Assembly (NCBI RefSeq): GCF_000293805.1
Contig: NZ_AMBZ01000010.1
Coordinates: 124,001 to 188,000, forward strand
DNA: 64,000 bases
Source of the DNA: Paenibacillus alvei DSM 29
GTDB lineage: Bacteria > Bacillota > Bacilli > Paenibacillales > Paenibacillaceae
Direction: 5' to 3'
Shown here: in pieces, positions 54,876-63,453 of the stretch
How the letters are laid out: each line of letters opens with the position of its first letter
Position numbering within the stretch: position 1 is the first letter of the stretch
Notes under the pieces: generated by a model
Told to the model about the DNA's origin: nothing
Seen by the model: the letters and a program-made list of their open reading frames with translations, nothing else
Databases searched by the model: none
Program-made: the position numbers and the translations under genes

Positions 54876-55652
54876 CTAATATTCGCCTGCAATCAGCGGT
54901 GTTCCAAAGGATATTCGCGTTTCTCCCTTATCTCTATTTTCATGAATAGCGAGCTGCAAATTCGCTGTGCCTTGCTTCATCTGCACCCCTGCTCCCATAT
55001 AATCAGTCTGGTACGATATACTAATCGTGCGCTCATCCTCATAGCGATCGAGCGGTTCAGCCTTTCCCCATTCCTGCAGCGCTCGCTCCGCACGTTCAAA
55101 ACTATCCTTAAGCGAATGACTCGTTATCGTTTGAACGGTAGCTGTCCATTCCGCCCCATAGCGCGCTGGCACCCTCTTCATAATCCGTTCCCCTTCCGCC
55201 GCCGCCTGTGTCATTCCGGTTCTGGCTGAACCTTGTATGGATATCGTATAGTATGCACGCCCATCATCTTCTTGAAACCATAGTACTGCTTCTTCAATTG
55301 AATCCGAGACGAATTTCCCGCGATACACGTTTTTACCCTGCTCCTGCTTTTGAATCAGCTGTACCGTGATCCCCGTATCCTTCTGCCACTGCTCGATCTT
55401 CTTTTCTAGATTTCCGCCGGCTGCATAATTTCCTTGGATGAGCACTGTAGTGCGTGCTTTCTTTGATCCGACCAATTCAGCAAGCACCCAGAGCATGTTT
55501 ACCCGCTTCACAAGATCAATATTTGCATCCGTCCCGTTGCCTCCCGTCCACTGCCATTGATCACTGCTTCCAATGATCGCAATTGCGCCGCAAAACGCTA
55601 ACAACACCAGCCCTACTGTTGCAATGACTGAACGACGTACTGCATGCATCAT
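54876..55652 (-). CDS. ywmB: YwmB-family TATA-box-binding-like exported protein
   Basis: A 258-aa protein with an N-terminal membrane or signal segment (SVIATVGLVLLAFCGAIAII) and an extracytoplasmic domain. The pattern (TTVLIQGNYAAGG, FQEDDGRAYYTISIQGSA, RYEDERTISISYQTDY) matches the YwmB family, whose C-terminal half has a TATA-binding-protein-like fold. Function is unknown; in B. subtilis ywmB neighbours wall-related genes. AAGG precedes the start, ATG 55652 or 55649. No terminator recognised before zwf. Confidence 0.72.
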   Translation of the reverse strand: MMHAVRRSVIATVGLVLLAFCGAIAIIGSSDQWQWTGGNGTDANIDLVKRVNMLWVLAELVGSKKARTTVLIQGNYAAGGNLEKKIEQWQKDTGITVQLIQKQEQGKNVYRGKFVSDSIEEAVLWFQEDDGRAYYTISIQGSARTGMTQAAAEGERIMKRVPARYGAEWTATVQTITSHSLKDSFERAERALQEWGKAEPLDRYEDERTISISYQTDYMGAGVQMKQGTANLQLAIHENRDKGETRISFGTPLIAGEY

Positions 55653-55793
55653 CCTTCCATCACCTTACCTTATCGGAGAATTATACCTCTCATAATTAGG
55701 CGGGCTTCTTCTAGGTGAATGACCATACGTAACATTTATTCCTGGAATAGACTATTGACATAGACAACCGACAAGAATGGAGGCTTATCCCCC

Positions 55794-56252
55794 GTGATTC
55801 CCGTTCCTCTGGATGAGACATTCATCCGACAATTGTGCGGTCGACCCGTGTGCGTTGTCATGCAAAATGGAGATCAATACATTGGACGACTGACCTCATG
55901 TGAGAGAGGGAAAATCATACTAAATGGCGATATTGCTACTAACTCCCATGTTCCCTCTATCTCTGCTGAGCCCCCCCAGACTAAAACACGTAAAGGGAAA
56001 AAGAACAACAGCAAGCTTCAAACTGCAGATGCATCGAATCAAGTGCACACAAGCGCATTTGAAACCTACAGAGCCGGCCCTTTCTTCCCTGGTGGACGCA
56101 TTGCCCTTGATTTGGCTTTAGTTTCCTTATTTTTCTGCTTTTTATTTAGAAATCCTGCATCTACTCCTCCATCCATTAAAAAAAACCCGAACACTTTCCT
56201 AAGAAAGCGCTCGGGTTTTTGCTATTCAGCCAATCCGTTCTTATACGCGTAA
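55794..56252 (+). CDS. LSm-like protein with C-terminal membrane segment (3' end doubtful)
   Basis: GTG 55794 has GGAGG 10 nt upstream. Residues 7-45 (FIRQLCGRPVCVVMQNGDQYIGRLTSCERGKIIL, shown in parts: ETFIRQLCGRPVCVVM and NGDQYIGRLTSCERGKIIL) look like an Sm/Hfq-type small beta-barrel. A basic linker (KTRKGKKNNSK) and one hydrophobic segment (ALDLALVSLFFCFLF) follow. The open frame then runs through the terminator and overlaps the 3' end of liaR, which is unnatural. One extra T in the T5 run 56139-56143 would end the protein at TAG 56147, right after the membrane segment. Function unknown. Confidence 0.6.
   Translation: MIPVPLDETFIRQLCGRPVCVVMQNGDQYIGRLTSCERGKIILNGDIATNSHVPSISAEPPQTKTRKGKKNNSKLQTADASNQVHTSAFETYRAGPFFPGGRIALDLALVSLFFCFLFRNPASTPPSIKKNPNTFLRKRSGFCYSANPFLYA
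56182..56220. terminator. Bidirectional terminator between the LSm-like gene and liaR
   Basis: Stem AAAACCCGA..CTTTC/GAAAG..TCGGGTTTT, with T5 on the plus side and T7 (TTTTTTT) on the minus side after the stem, just 2 nt past the liaR stop. Confidence 0.85.
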
Positions 56253-56887
56253 ATTGCAGCCTGTGTGCGATCCTCGACACCAAGCTTGGCCAAAATATTT
56301 GTAACATGAAATTTTACCGTCTTAATTCCGATGAACAGATCATCAGCGATATCCTGATTGGACTTTCCTTGGGCTAATAAGCGCAACACGTCCATTTCAC
56401 GCTCTGTCAATTGCTCATGCGCTGCAGATGGCTGCGCAGGCTGGCGGAAACGATTCATCATCTTGGAAGCGACCTGCGATTCCAATACAGATTGTCCTCT
56501 GGCCGCTGCCCGGATTGCTTCTGCAATTTCGGTAGCGCGGGACGTCTTTAATAGATAACTAAAGGCTCCGGCTTCAATAACTGGATACATCTTTTCATCG
56601 TCCAAATAACTCGTAAGCACAATTACTTTGCAGTCAGGATACAACTGCAGTAGCTTGCGGGTCGTCTCTATGCCATCCATGCCATCCATCACAAGATCCA
56701 TTAAGACAACATCAGGCTTATATTCTTGGGCGAGACGTATTCCGTCCATCCCATTGCTTGCTTCTCCTACAACCTCAATGCCATCTTCTGTATTCAGCAC
56801 TGCAGCAAGGCCGATGCGAACCATTTCATGGTCATCTACCAACAATACTTTAATAGGATTGTCCATCATTGATGCTTCCATCTCCAT
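56222..56887 (-). CDS. liaR: Response regulator LiaR (NarL/LuxR type)
   Basis: A 221-aa regulator of the envelope-stress Lia system. The receiver domain has the acidic pair in VLLVDDHE, the phosphorylation Asp 64 in VVLMDLVMDG and the conserved Lys in SYLLKTS. The C-terminal LuxR helix-turn-helix is LTEREMDVLRLLAQGKSNQDIADDLFIGIKTVKFH. Phosphorylated by LiaS, it would switch on the liaI-psp operon. The start overlaps liaS by 38 nt at ATG 56887 (GAGGAAGAG upstream); ATG 56869 is possible. Last gene of the cluster. Confidence 0.93.
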   Translation of the reverse strand: MEMEASMMDNPIKVLLVDDHEMVRIGLAAVLNTEDGIEVVGEASNGMDGIRLAQEYKPDVVLMDLVMDGMDGIETTRKLLQLYPDCKVIVLTSYLDDEKMYPVIEAGAFSYLLKTSRATEIAEAIRAAARGQSVLESQVASKMMNRFRQPAQPSAAHEQLTEREMDVLRLLAQGKSNQDIADDLFIGIKTVKFHVTNILAKLGVEDRTQAAIYAYKNGLAE

Positions 56888-57953
56888 CGTTCAACTCTTC
56901 CTCCTTCAAACCAGGCTCTTCTCTCATGACAGGAACTCGAATCTCGATCCGGGTCCCTTTGTCAGGCGCAGTGATGAACTGAATGGAGCCTCCCACCTCA
57001 TTCACCCGTTCCTGCATCGTGCGAAGGCCATAGCTCGCTTGCTTCTTATCGTCCCAATCAAATCCTATCCCATTATCGCGAAGGTATAAACGAACAAAGT
57101 CACCTCGATTTTGCAACTTGATCTCCATTCGTGATGCCTTGGAGTGCCTCAATGTATTTGAAAGCGCCTCCTGGACAATTCGGAACAGATGGTTCTCTAC
57201 ACCTTTCACTAACCCAATATGATCATCCATTTCGCAATGAATTTCAATTGGAATTTTGGACTGAAGCTCACGGATCAGCTCCGACAAGCCTTGGGCCAAG
57301 CCCTTTCCTTCCAAATGTACAGGACGCAAATGAAGCAGCAGCGCACGCATCTCGGACTGGGCAACAGAAGCCATTTCCTCAATCAGCTCCACCTGTCGCA
57401 CCGCCCGATCAAAATCAACATCCAGTGTTCTCCTTACAGCGGTAGCTGTCATGGATATTGCAAATAATTGCTGGCTTACTGCATCATGCAACTCCCGCGC
57501 CAAGCGTTGCCGCTCTTCAATAATCGCAGAAATCCGAGCCTGCTCTGCTAATTGAGCATTATTCGTGGACAAGCGCTGCATCGATGTCACTTGCTCTTCC
57601 CAACGCTTGCTTACCCGCTCCAACTGCTCAGCGAGCTGTCCTATCTCATCATCCCCGAGATCCGGCATCGGCCGCGATAAATTTCCCTTCTCCAAGAGCA
57701 GCATCGATTCGCGCAGCAGTTCCACCCGCCGCTTCATCCGATAACCTTGAAAGAACGCAAATATCGACGTAATAATTGCGACGACAAACAATACGGACAA
57801 TGTGGCCTTTACGCCTGCGATCCAGCTTTCAAAAGGCTGCACATAACCATATGATTGCATTAAATAAATGATGACAAAGAATAGTATGATAGAAAGGAGA
57901 AGCGTCTCGCCCATTAATCGTACTACCATATTCACATGCTTTTTTGGTTCCAT
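56850..57953 (-). CDS. liaS: Sensor histidine kinase LiaS
   Basis: A 367-aa intramembrane-sensing kinase. Two membrane segments (about residues 15-33 and 45-68) are joined by a very short loop, then a HAMP-like region (LLEKGNLSRPMPDLGDDEIGQLAEQLE). The HisKA_3 dimerisation domain has the phospho-accepting His in RELHDAVSQQLF, and the ATPase has the N box EALSNTLRHS and G box DNGIGFDWD. It detects lipid II-cycle antibiotics in Bacillus, and LiaF inhibits it. AGAGG precedes the ATG. Confidence 0.93.
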   Translation of the reverse strand: MEPKKHVNMVVRLMGETLLLSIILFFVIIYLMQSYGYVQPFESWIAGVKATLSVLFVVAIITSIFAFFQGYRMKRRVELLRESMLLLEKGNLSRPMPDLGDDEIGQLAEQLERVSKRWEEQVTSMQRLSTNNAQLAEQARISAIIEERQRLARELHDAVSQQLFAISMTATAVRRTLDVDFDRAVRQVELIEEMASVAQSEMRALLLHLRPVHLEGKGLAQGLSELIRELQSKIPIEIHCEMDDHIGLVKGVENHLFRIVQEALSNTLRHSKASRMEIKLQNRGDFVRLYLRDNGIGFDWDDKKQASYGLRTMQERVNEVGGSIQFITAPDKGTRIEIRVPVMREEPGLKEEELNDGDGSINDGQSY

Positions 57954-57993
57954 GCCGGCCTCTGCATCTCCTTTCTCCGCTAACCTGTCCTAC

Positions 57994-58644
57994 CTACATG
58001 TGCAACCTGATATCAATATCTCCTACGATGTAAGAAATATGGAGTCTCACTCTTTGTTCCATGAACTCGTAATTCGACGATCGCCACGTCCACTTGTTCA
58101 AAAATCCAGTTTCTTTATCGCGTCCCACATCAATTTGTCCAAAAATGACCGTAGCTTCGATATACACACCAATGTCGTCTGGAATCGTAATGTCCATATC
58201 ACCTAATACGCCTTGAAAGATGAGAGTCGTTTCCGGCTCTTCCAGTATTGCCAAGGACAAATCAATATCACTTTCCCCAATCAAATGCCACATGCTCTGG
58301 CTATGCAAAATATATGGAACTCGATCCCATTTCAAACTGGATGTAATGTTTTGGCGCTTTTCAACATGCTCATGTTTCTGATCTTTACGAGTACGCGAAT
58401 AGAATATCCCTAACGATATCAAGATGATTCCGACGAACAGCATTAAATGTTCCAAGAGCAAGAGTGTTCCACCTATACCAAGCAAGGTGTACCCTACACG
58501 CAATTCTGCAGCACGAACTTTGCGCATGCCGAAATACAGCATAACAAGGGCGACAAACGTTACGAAACTAAGCCACTTGCCGATTAATATGAGCAATCCG
58601 AAAAAGATTAGAATATACGCAAGCAATCGGTTGTTTTTATTCAT
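57994..58644 (-). CDS. liaF: LiaF, inhibitor of LiaRS signalling
   Basis: A 216-aa membrane protein. Four short hydrophobic segments lie in the first 95 residues, followed by a soluble beta-rich domain (YILHSQSMWHLIGESDIDLSLAILEEPETTLIFQG, split, ending GDMDITIPDDIGVYIEATVIFGQIDV). This C-terminal domain is the LiaF-type domain. In B. subtilis LiaF keeps LiaS off in the absence of stress. AGGAGG lies before ATG 58644. Order liaF-liaS-liaR is conserved. Confidence 0.9.
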   Translation of the reverse strand: MNKNNRLLAYILIFFGLLILIGKWLSFVTFVALVMLYFGMRKVRAAELRVGYTLLGIGGTLLLLEHLMLFVGIILISLGIFYSRTRKDQKHEHVEKRQNITSSLKWDRVPYILHSQSMWHLIGESDIDLSLAILEEPETTLIFQGVLGDMDITIPDDIGVYIEATVIFGQIDVGRDKETGFLNKWTWRSSNYEFMEQRVRLHISYIVGDIDIRLHM

Positions 58645-58679
58645 GTCGCACCTCCTGTCACAAACATTCGCGGATAGCA

Positions 58680-58709
58680 CTTACGGCGATGCTAGCGCAT
58701 CGCCGTAAG
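58680..58709 (-). other. Perfect hairpin between pspA and liaF
   Basis: 12-bp perfect stem CTTACGGCGATG/CATCGCCGTAAG with a 6-nt loop (CTAGCG) and no T run. It separates the abundant stress proteins (upstream in transcription) from liaFSR. It probably acts as an RNA-processing or attenuating element, giving high PspA and low sensor levels. Confidence 0.6.
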
Positions 58710-58753
58710 CTACCTATGTTAGCATATCATAACCTAGGACATCTCCCAAGGAT

Positions 58754-59443
58754 TTATTGTTCCGTTTGGCCCAATTTTTGCTTCAATGCTGCCAATTGTT
58801 CGTTAACCTTCATTTCCTTCTCTACATCTACAGGCGGCTGGTAAGTAGATGATGTACCTGCATATCCGCCGTAAGGTACACGCATCACTTCAGCTTCTGC
58901 TTCCAATTGCATAATCTTCTCTTCCATACGGTGGAAACCGCGGGATGCAGAACCTGACTCGATGGCATGGTTGCTTGAAATGGAAGACATTTGCTTGCGT
59001 GCCTTCGCCATTTGCGCACGAGCAGCCAATTCATTGCGCTTGTTGCGCAGCTTGTAGAATTCATCCTTCATGGAACGCAACTGATGCATCAATTCTTCCG
59101 CATGTCCTTGTGCTTGGGCATGCAGGTCACCGTATTCAGCAACTTTTTGATCGTAGTACAGTTTTTCTTCCAGGAATTTGCGCGCCATCTCTTCTTGTCC
59201 AGACTTCAATGCGCGTTCTGCCTGTGCTTCGCGATCAGCCGTGAAGCGAATAGCCTCATCATAACGATGTTTAATTTGGCGTTCATTTGCCATTTGCTTC
59301 GCAACGGTTACTTCTGCATCATGGATTTCTTCTTCCATGTCGCGCAAATATTGATTCAACATTACTACTGGATCTTCAACTTTGTCCAACAACTCATGTA
59401 CAGAAGCCTTAGTCATGTCTTTAATACGTTTAAATACACCCAT
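58754..59443 (-). CDS. pspA: PspA/LiaH/IM30 family phage-shock protein
   Basis: A 229-aa coiled-coil ESCRT-III-like protein that assembles on the membrane and preserves its integrity. N-terminal amphipathic helix [21 protein letters not shown], then the [14 protein letters not shown] signature and long coiled coils to about residue 150. A flexible Pro/Gly/Ser-rich segment ([13 protein letters not shown]) and a final helix ([15 protein letters not shown]) follow. GAGAGGGG precedes the ATG. Its ATG lies 1 nt past the pspC stop, so the genes are coupled. Confidence 0.94.
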   Translation of the reverse strand: MGVFKRIKDMTKASVHELLDKVEDPVVMLNQYLRDMEEEIHDAEVTVAKQMANERQIKHRYDEAIRFTADREAQAERALKSGQEEMARKFLEEKLYYDQKVAEYGDLHAQAQGHAEELMHQLRSMKDEFYKLRNKRNELAARAQMAKARKQMSSISSNHAIESGSASRGFHRMEEKIMQLEAEAEVMRVPYGGYAGTSSTYQPPVDVEKEMKVNEQLAALKQKLGQTEQ

Positions 59444-59444
59444 C

Positions 59445-59945
59445 TTATTTGTCCCCTCTCTCGTACTTCGCTACCTTTTGGCGAAGTTCTTCGATTTCTT
59501 TTTTCAATGCTTTTTTCTCGATATCCATCATCATCGAATCAATGGAAGAATCATTAGAAGATGCGTAATCCGCATCATAACTGTTGGTTTGCTTCATTCC
59601 TCCAAATGTGGAAGAACCGTATGGATTCGTCGGGCCTGCTGCTCGAGGTCCGTTGTAATAGTTCGGATCGTTGGAGTAGCCGCCTTGGTAACCCTGATGG
59701 CCTTGATAGCCGCCTCCATATGGGCCTGCACCGTAACCGTTAGGCCCATATGGCTGGTATGGATCCTTAGGTACTACTAGTGATACCACAAAGTATACGG
59801 CGATTAATGTAAACGCCGAGAAGAAAACTCCGATTACAAACAGGACACGCAGCAGAGTGACATCGAATCCAAGCCATTCACCTAAGCCGCCGAGGAGACC
59901 GCATACTTTACGATCCCGTGTCGAACGGTACAACTTTCTGTTCAT
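59445..59945 (-). CDS. pspC: PspC-domain membrane protein
   Basis: A 166-aa protein. Residues 1-60 are a PspC domain ([36 protein letters not shown] plus a second hydrophobic stretch). A Gly/Tyr/Pro-rich linker follows, and a C-terminal coiled coil ([22 protein letters not shown]). PspC proteins sense or transmit membrane stress. The linker plus coiled coil could dock onto the PspA paralogues encoded on either side (inference). AAAGGAG lies before the ATG. Confidence 0.9.
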   Translation of the reverse strand: MNRKLYRSTRDRKVCGLLGGLGEWLGFDVTLLRVLFVIGVFFSAFTLIAVYFVVSLVVPKDPYQPYGPNGYGAGPYGGGYQGHQGYQGGYSNDPNYYNGPRAAGPTNPYGSSTFGGMKQTNSYDADYASSNDSSIDSMMMDIEKKALKKEIEELRQKVAKYERGDK

Positions 59946-59953
59946 GGCTTATT

Positions 59954-60627
59954 TCACTCCTTTGCCGAATCTAATTTTTGTTTCAGGCGCTCCATTTCGC
60001 GCTTCAAAGCCATATCCCGTTCCGGGTTGATATTGCCCATTGTTTGCCCGCTCATGCGGCGCACATCTTGAATGCCTTGCGTTTCCCATTCCATTCCTGA
60101 TACACGATCCTCGAGTCTTCGGAACATACTATCCACTTGCCCAACACCATACTGTCCAAAACGTTCGTTCATTTGCTGCTGCAAACGAACCGTCTGCATT
60201 CTTGCGATGTAATATTGGCGCTTGTCATATACAGCTTGATATTCGCTCTTCAACATGTTCAATTGCTCTTCCAGCTCAAGAATCGCGTCCTTGCTCTTTT
60301 CGTACAATTCTGAATACTGCTGTACCTTATCCTCATGCATCAGCTTCTCTTGCAATGCAATCTTGGCTGCGAACTCCTCCCCGCCTTCAAGGCCAGCATC
60401 GCCTGCTGTTCTCTGCGAATGCATAATTCCTGTGCTTGATTCATTTGATTTCTCATTTGATTCGCATGCATGACATATTGTTGATAGAGACGGTCTGCCT
60501 CCGTGATATCATGTCGTGTACGCATCAGGAACTGGTCAATCAGGCGAACAGGATCTTCTGCTTTGTCCAACCGTTCATTCAGCGTAGCCATTGTAATGTC
60601 GCGAACCCTTTTCAAAATGTTGCTCAT
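59954..60627 (-). CDS. Second PspA/IM30-family protein (apparent frameshift)
   Basis: A PspA paralogue of about 224 aa. The first frame (ATG 60627, AAGGAGGG upstream) runs MSNILKRVRDITMATLNERLDKAEDPVRLIDQFLMRTRHDI... to LALKAG. It is then out of frame with the continuation EEFAAKIALQEKLMHEDKVQQYSELYEKSK..., which ends at 59954. One extra base in the C4 run 60379-60382 joins them as LALKAGEEFAAKIALQEKL. N-terminal amphipathic helix, central coiled coil and C-terminal helix (ALKREMERLKQKLDSA) are then complete, so the gene is probably intact in the organism. It differs clearly from the pspA at 58754. Confidence 0.85.
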
Positions 60628-60680
60628 TCAGTCTTACCCTCCTTGAACCGACTATTTGCTTTTATTAATTATCGCTTCTG

Positions 60681-60989
60681 TTAAAATGGATGGCTCTTGT
60701 TTCGCTTGCCTCCCAACATCGATATTCCGAAACCAATCATTGCTACGGCAACGATGATACCGATGATCCAGGACAATTTCCCAAGAAGCGATATCGCTCC
60801 GACAATGATAAAGATCCACCCGAAGAATGAGTTTCCTGCCTTCACTCCATAGTAGCCGAGTGCAATCAAGATGAGAGGGAACAAGTAGCCAAACCAGCTG
60901 CCAAGATGTATCCCGAACTTGCTAAGCAAAATGAATCCTCCCAGCGCGATCAGTACAAAAGCGAATGTGTTACCTTTGTTCGTTTGCAT
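60681..60989 (-). CDS. LiaI-like small membrane protein
   Basis: A 102-aa protein with four hydrophobic segments (FAFVLIALGGFILLS, LFPLILIALGYYGV, FGWIFIIVGAISLL, IIGIIVAVAMIGFGISML) and a basic end. The pattern is that of LiaI/LiaF-type transmembrane domains. In B. subtilis LiaI anchors LiaH at the membrane, and here it would be the first gene of the stress operon. ATG 60989 is preferred, with AAAGGTGG about 11 nt upstream; GTG 61004 is too close to it. Confidence 0.78.
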   Translation of the reverse strand: MQTNKGNTFAFVLIALGGFILLSKFGIHLGSWFGYLFPLILIALGYYGVKAGNSFFGWIFIIVGAISLLGKLSWIIGIIVAVAMIGFGISMLGGKRNKSHPF

Positions 60990-61086
60990 TCGGTTCGTCA
61001 CCACCTTTCGTCGTGTCTTGCTTATGTCTTTATTTTAGGTGGAAACGTGTTTTGCCAAAACAGGCCGGGGACGGTTTTTGATCCTA

Positions 61087-61109
61087 GACTCAAGTCGGGG
61101 GTCCTGACC
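61087..61109. promoter_or_regulatory. Palindromes between liaI-like gene and yuaF; candidate LiaR site
   Basis: Two short palindromes lie side by side: GACTCAAGTC (61087-61096) and GGTCCTGACC (61100-61109). The first is of the GACT-N2-AGTC type reported for LiaR/VraR/CesR-family regulators. Position about 100 bp upstream of the liaI-like start fits an activator site. No experiment is implied. Confidence 0.45.
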
Positions 61110-61150
61110 GACCTTTGATCGAGCCTATACTGGACTGTCGAGATCGGGCA

Positions 61151-61176
61151 TGAAACAAAGTTTCGCTATCTACGTA
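61151..61176 (+). promoter_or_regulatory. SigW (ECF sigma) promoter of yuaF-floT
   Basis: TGAAAC (61151-61156), a 16-bp spacer and CGTA (61173-61176) match the B. subtilis SigW consensus TGAAAC-N16-CGTA exactly. It lies 71 bp upstream of the yuaF start. In B. subtilis the yuaFGI operon is a known SigW target. Confidence 0.85.
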
Positions 61177-61246
61177 TATATTCCCATAACTACCCACTCG
61201 CTGCAGGCGTCACTTCCTTCAAGCGATGAGAAAGGAGCGCATCGTC

Positions 61247-61786
61247 ATGCAAACGTTATATTGGGGCTTGCTTATATTCGGTGTTCTGTACGCTATCGTT
61301 TCGCTTCTAATTGGAGAAGTGTTAAGTCACGTATTCGATGGTTTGGTTGGAGACAGCCATCTAACTGTGCTGCAGCCTACCATTCTTGTGAGCGGCTTAT
61401 CCACACTTGGAGCAATCGGCATTCTGCTCGGCCGTTATACGGCTTGGCAGCCGACAACTATTCTCCTCACCGCGCTTGCTGGTGCTATTGTAGTATCCAT
61501 TAGTGTTTACTTTCTATATGTTCGCCCGATGGAGAATAGTGAGAATTCGATTGGGTTCTCGATTGCTGAACTGGCCGGCAAAATTGGTGAAGTAAATGTT
61601 GCGATTCCGGCTGCGGGTTATGGTGAAGTTATCGTTCGAATTGGCGCCGGAGTTACAAATCAGATTGCAGCCTCCTTCGATAAAGAGGACATTCCATCTG
61701 GTACGACTATCGTCGTTGTTGAAGTAAAGGAAGACACCCTGTATGTATCCCCGCTTACCGAGGAAATGCTCCGTCCCGAACATTAA
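61247..61786 (+). CDS. yuaF: NfeD-family membrane protein YuaF
   Basis: A 179-aa protein with three membrane segments in the first 95 residues (LYWGLLIFGVLYAIVSLLIG, ILVSGLSTLGAIGILLG, TILLTALAGAIVVSISVYFLY). A C-terminal OB-fold-like domain follows (IAELAGKIGEVNVAIPAAGYGEVIV... SGTTIVVVEVKEDTLYVSPL). NfeD proteins of this type pair with flotillin and limit its clustering. AAAGGAG lies 9 nt before ATG 61247. First gene of the SigW operon. Confidence 0.9.
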   Translation: MQTLYWGLLIFGVLYAIVSLLIGEVLSHVFDGLVGDSHLTVLQPTILVSGLSTLGAIGILLGRYTAWQPTTILLTALAGAIVVSISVYFLYVRPMENSENSIGFSIAELAGKIGEVNVAIPAAGYGEVIVRIGAGVTNQIAASFDKEDIPSGTTIVVVEVKEDTLYVSPLTEEMLRPEH

Positions 61787-61896
61787 ATTGAGTTATCCTG
61801 CAATTAGCTGTAGACATATGATTTTGCCTCATTATATGTAACCAACGTGTATTCAGGCTTTGCCTATACAAATATATAAAGAGGGAGCTGTATTTC

Positions 61897-63435
61897 ATGG
61901 AGTTTAGTGAAGCATTGTTCATTCCATTAATCCTGATTGGCGTCATACTCGTACTTGGTCTTGCATTTTGGGCTCGGTACAAAACCGTCAGCCCAGACGA
62001 AACCATGATCGTTACTGGATCCTACCTAGGACGCAAGAACGTATCGACTGATGAATCAGGCCGAAAAATGAAAATTGTTCGAGGCGGCGGTGCATTCATC
62101 CTGCCGATCTTTCAGCAATCACAGTTTTTATCCTTACTCTCACACAAGCTGGACGTAACCACACCAGAGGTGTATACCGAGCAAGGCGTACCAGTCATGA
62201 CAGATGCGGTTGCCATTATTAAAGTTGGCGGTACCGTAGAGGACATTGCAACGGCAGCAGAGCAATTCCTCGGCAAGCCGACAGAAGCATTAAAGAGTGA
62301 GGCTCAAGAAGTCCTAGAGGGTCATCTACGCGCTATTCTAGGCTCTATGACCGTAGAAGAGGTATATCGCAACCGTGATCGATTTGCTCAGGAAGTGCAG
62401 GGTGTAGCTGCTAAAGATTTGAAGAAGATGGGTCTGCAAATTGTATCCTTTACGATTAAAGACGTGCGAGATAAGCACGGATACTTAGATGCACTCGGCA
62501 AACCGCGTATCGCAGCCGTTAAACGTGATGCAGACATTGCTGAAGCAGAAGCTGTTCGCGATTCACGAATTCAGAAGGCAAAAGCTGAAGAAGAAGGAAT
62601 GAAGGCCGAACTGCTTAGAGATACAAACATTGCTGAAGCTGCTAAAGAGAAAGAGTTGAAGGTCGCTGCCTTCAAAAAGGATCAAGATCTTGCTCGTGCG
62701 GAAGCAGACCAAGCATACTTCATTCAAGAAGCACGTTCCAAGCAAAGCGTTGTTGAGGAACAAATGCGCGTGGAAATTGTCCGCAAGGAACGAGAAATTG
62801 ATCTGGAAGTCAAAGAAATTCTTCGCCGCGAGAAGCAATATGATGCGGAAGTGAAAAAAAAGGCAGATGCAGATCGCTACGCAGTTGTCCAATCTGCCGA
62901 GGCTGAAAAATCACGCAAAGTGCTCGAAGCGGATGCGCTGCAATATCGCATCGAAGCAGAGGCAAAAGCTCTTGCTGAACAAAAGCGCCTGGAAGGCCTT
63001 GCAATTGCTGATGCAGAGCGTGCCCGTGGTACCGCTGAGGCTGAAGTCATCCGTCTGCGCGGTTTAGCGGAAGCAGAAGCAAAGGAGAAGCTGGCTGAAG
63101 CGTTCGAGAAGTTTGGCGAAGCTGCTGTACTCGATATTGTCGTTAAGATGATGCCAGAACTTGCTGGCAAAGTTGCAGAGCCGCTCAAGTCCATCGATAA
63201 GCTCACTGTCGTTGACACAGGAAATGGTGAAGGTGCAGCACGGGTAAGCAACTATGTCACACAACTTATGGCGACTGCTCCCCAAATGTTAAAAGATGTG
63301 TCTGGTCTGGATATCGAGAAAATGATTAAGCGATTCACCAATAGTCCTGAACAAATAAAGCAAATTACTAAACAAACACTTGATTCATCCGTTGAGGAAA
63401 GGGCAACGACTGAACTACTTCCTGAAAATCAATAA
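61897..63435 (+). CDS. floT: Flotillin FloT/YuaG
   Basis: A 512-aa membrane scaffold protein that organises fluid membrane domains. An N-terminal hydrophobic hairpin (IPLILIGVILVLGLAFWARY) is followed by the PHB/SPFH domain (about residues 30-190). Then come long Ala/Glu coiled coils with EA repeats (IAEAEAVRDSRIQKAKAEEEG, ADAERARGTAEAEVIRLRG). GAGGGAG lies 9 nt before the ATG. Co-transcribed with yuaF; a terminator follows. Confidence 0.95.
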   Translation: MEFSEALFIPLILIGVILVLGLAFWARYKTVSPDETMIVTGSYLGRKNVSTDESGRKMKIVRGGGAFILPIFQQSQFLSLLSHKLDVTTPEVYTEQGVPVMTDAVAIIKVGGTVEDIATAAEQFLGKPTEALKSEAQEVLEGHLRAILGSMTVEEVYRNRDRFAQEVQGVAAKDLKKMGLQIVSFTIKDVRDKHGYLDALGKPRIAAVKRDADIAEAEAVRDSRIQKAKAEEEGMKAELLRDTNIAEAAKEKELKVAAFKKDQDLARAEADQAYFIQEARSKQSVVEEQMRVEIVRKEREIDLEVKEILRREKQYDAEVKKKADADRYAVVQSAEAEKSRKVLEADALQYRIEAEAKALAEQKRLEGLAIADAERARGTAEAEVIRLRGLAEAEAKEKLAEAFEKFGEAAVLDIVVKMMPELAGKVAEPLKSIDKLTVVDTGNGEGAARVSNYVTQLMATAPQMLKDVSGLDIEKMIKRFTNSPEQIKQITKQTLDSSVEERATTELLPENQ

Positions 63436-63453
63436 TATGCATGCGAAACAAAA

